A stretch of 34,996 nt of DNA from Candidatus Hydrogenedentota bacterium (GTDB lineage Bacteria > Hydrogenedentota > Hydrogenedentia > Hydrogenedentales > GCA-2746185), in contig CANKTP010000015.1 in assembly GCA_947486375.1 (NCBI GenBank), forward strand, positions 1 through 34,996, in the 5' to 3' direction. A program made the translations under genes and the position numbers. Below are positions 34,848 to 34,996 of this stretch, piece by piece. Every line of letters starts with the position of its first letter. Positions within the stretch are counted from its first letter, which is position 1. The notes beneath the pieces are model-generated. The model worked only from the letters and a program-made list of their open reading frames with translations, ran no database searches and had not been told where the DNA came from.

Positions 34848-34996
34848 ATGATTCACCCCTCATTCGAGGAGTTCAAGGCGCTGGCGCGCCCCGGTGCCCT
34901 GGTGCCGGTATACCGCGAAATCGTGGCCGACTTGGAAACGCCCGTGTCGGCCTACATAAAGATCGCCGAGGGGCGCCAGCACACCTTCCTCTTGGA
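34848..34996 (+). CDS. trpE: Anthranilate synthase component I, N-terminal part (cut by window end)
   Basis: Only 49 residues are present. IHPSFEEFKALARPGALVPVYREIVADLETPVSAYIKI and the following LL segment match the N-terminal tryptophan-binding region of TrpE, the chorismate-to-anthranilate enzyme. AAAGGAA lies about 8 nt before ATG 34848. It follows hisI by 37 nt, so histidine and tryptophan genes may be cotranscribed. No leader peptide with Trp codons or attenuator is evident upstream. Confidence 0.85.
   Translation, partial: MIHPSFEEFKALARPGALVPVYREIVADLETPVSAYIKIAEGRQHTFLL

Overview
This is a GC-rich chromosomal segment from a diderm bacterium. It has several periplasmic or exported proteins, a WecA/Wzy-type surface polysaccharide cluster and DUF342-like and BON proteins. 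The exported proteins with Gly-Glu tracts, FG-GAP/VCBS beta-propeller proteins and cytochrome c/copper-monooxygenase fusions suggest a PVC-superphylum relative or Candidatus Hydrogenedentota. That placement is inference from gene style; no marker in the window settles it.

Layout. Positions 1-1739 are a gene graveyard: a 5'-truncated exported protein with a (Gly-Glu)n tail abuts the remains of a type IV toxin-antitoxin pair (DUF6088 antitoxin end plus AbiEii toxin start), which is cut off by a palindromic repeat. Positions 1740-5161 hold two divergent paralogues that each join a cytochrome c motif to a copper type II monooxygenase-like fold. An inverted pair of 57-nt hairpin repeats lies between them. 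A three-BON-domain periplasmic protein follows (5239-6171).

Positions 6192-10772 (minus) are a tight four-gene operon: ABC ATPase, ABC-2 permease and two VCBS/FG-GAP proteins, all joined by 4-nt start/stop overlaps. Upstream on the same strand lie recJ, cmk, a FapA/DUF342-like protein, mtnA, dnaJ, dnaK, grpE and hrcA (10844-21322). The chaperone operon starts from a clear sigma-70-type promoter with a CIRCE operator just downstream of it, so HrcA repression of the operon is well supported by sequence.

A second promoter diverges from the hrcA promoter and reads into a polysaccharide cluster (21578-28601): three GT4 glycosyltransferases, a WecA/MraY-type initiating phosphotransferase and a Wzy/O-antigen-ligase-like protein with a long C-terminal region. 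Next come housekeeping genes in an order also known from Bacillota: aroQ, an M24 peptidase, efp, accB, accC and an AmaP-like membrane protein. The window ends with hisF, hisI and the start of trpE.

Most genes here are ordinary and intact. The most unusual items are the covarying 57-nt repeats, the ABC-VCBS operon and the decayed toxin-antitoxin locus. No tRNA, rRNA, CRISPR array or transposase gene was seen.
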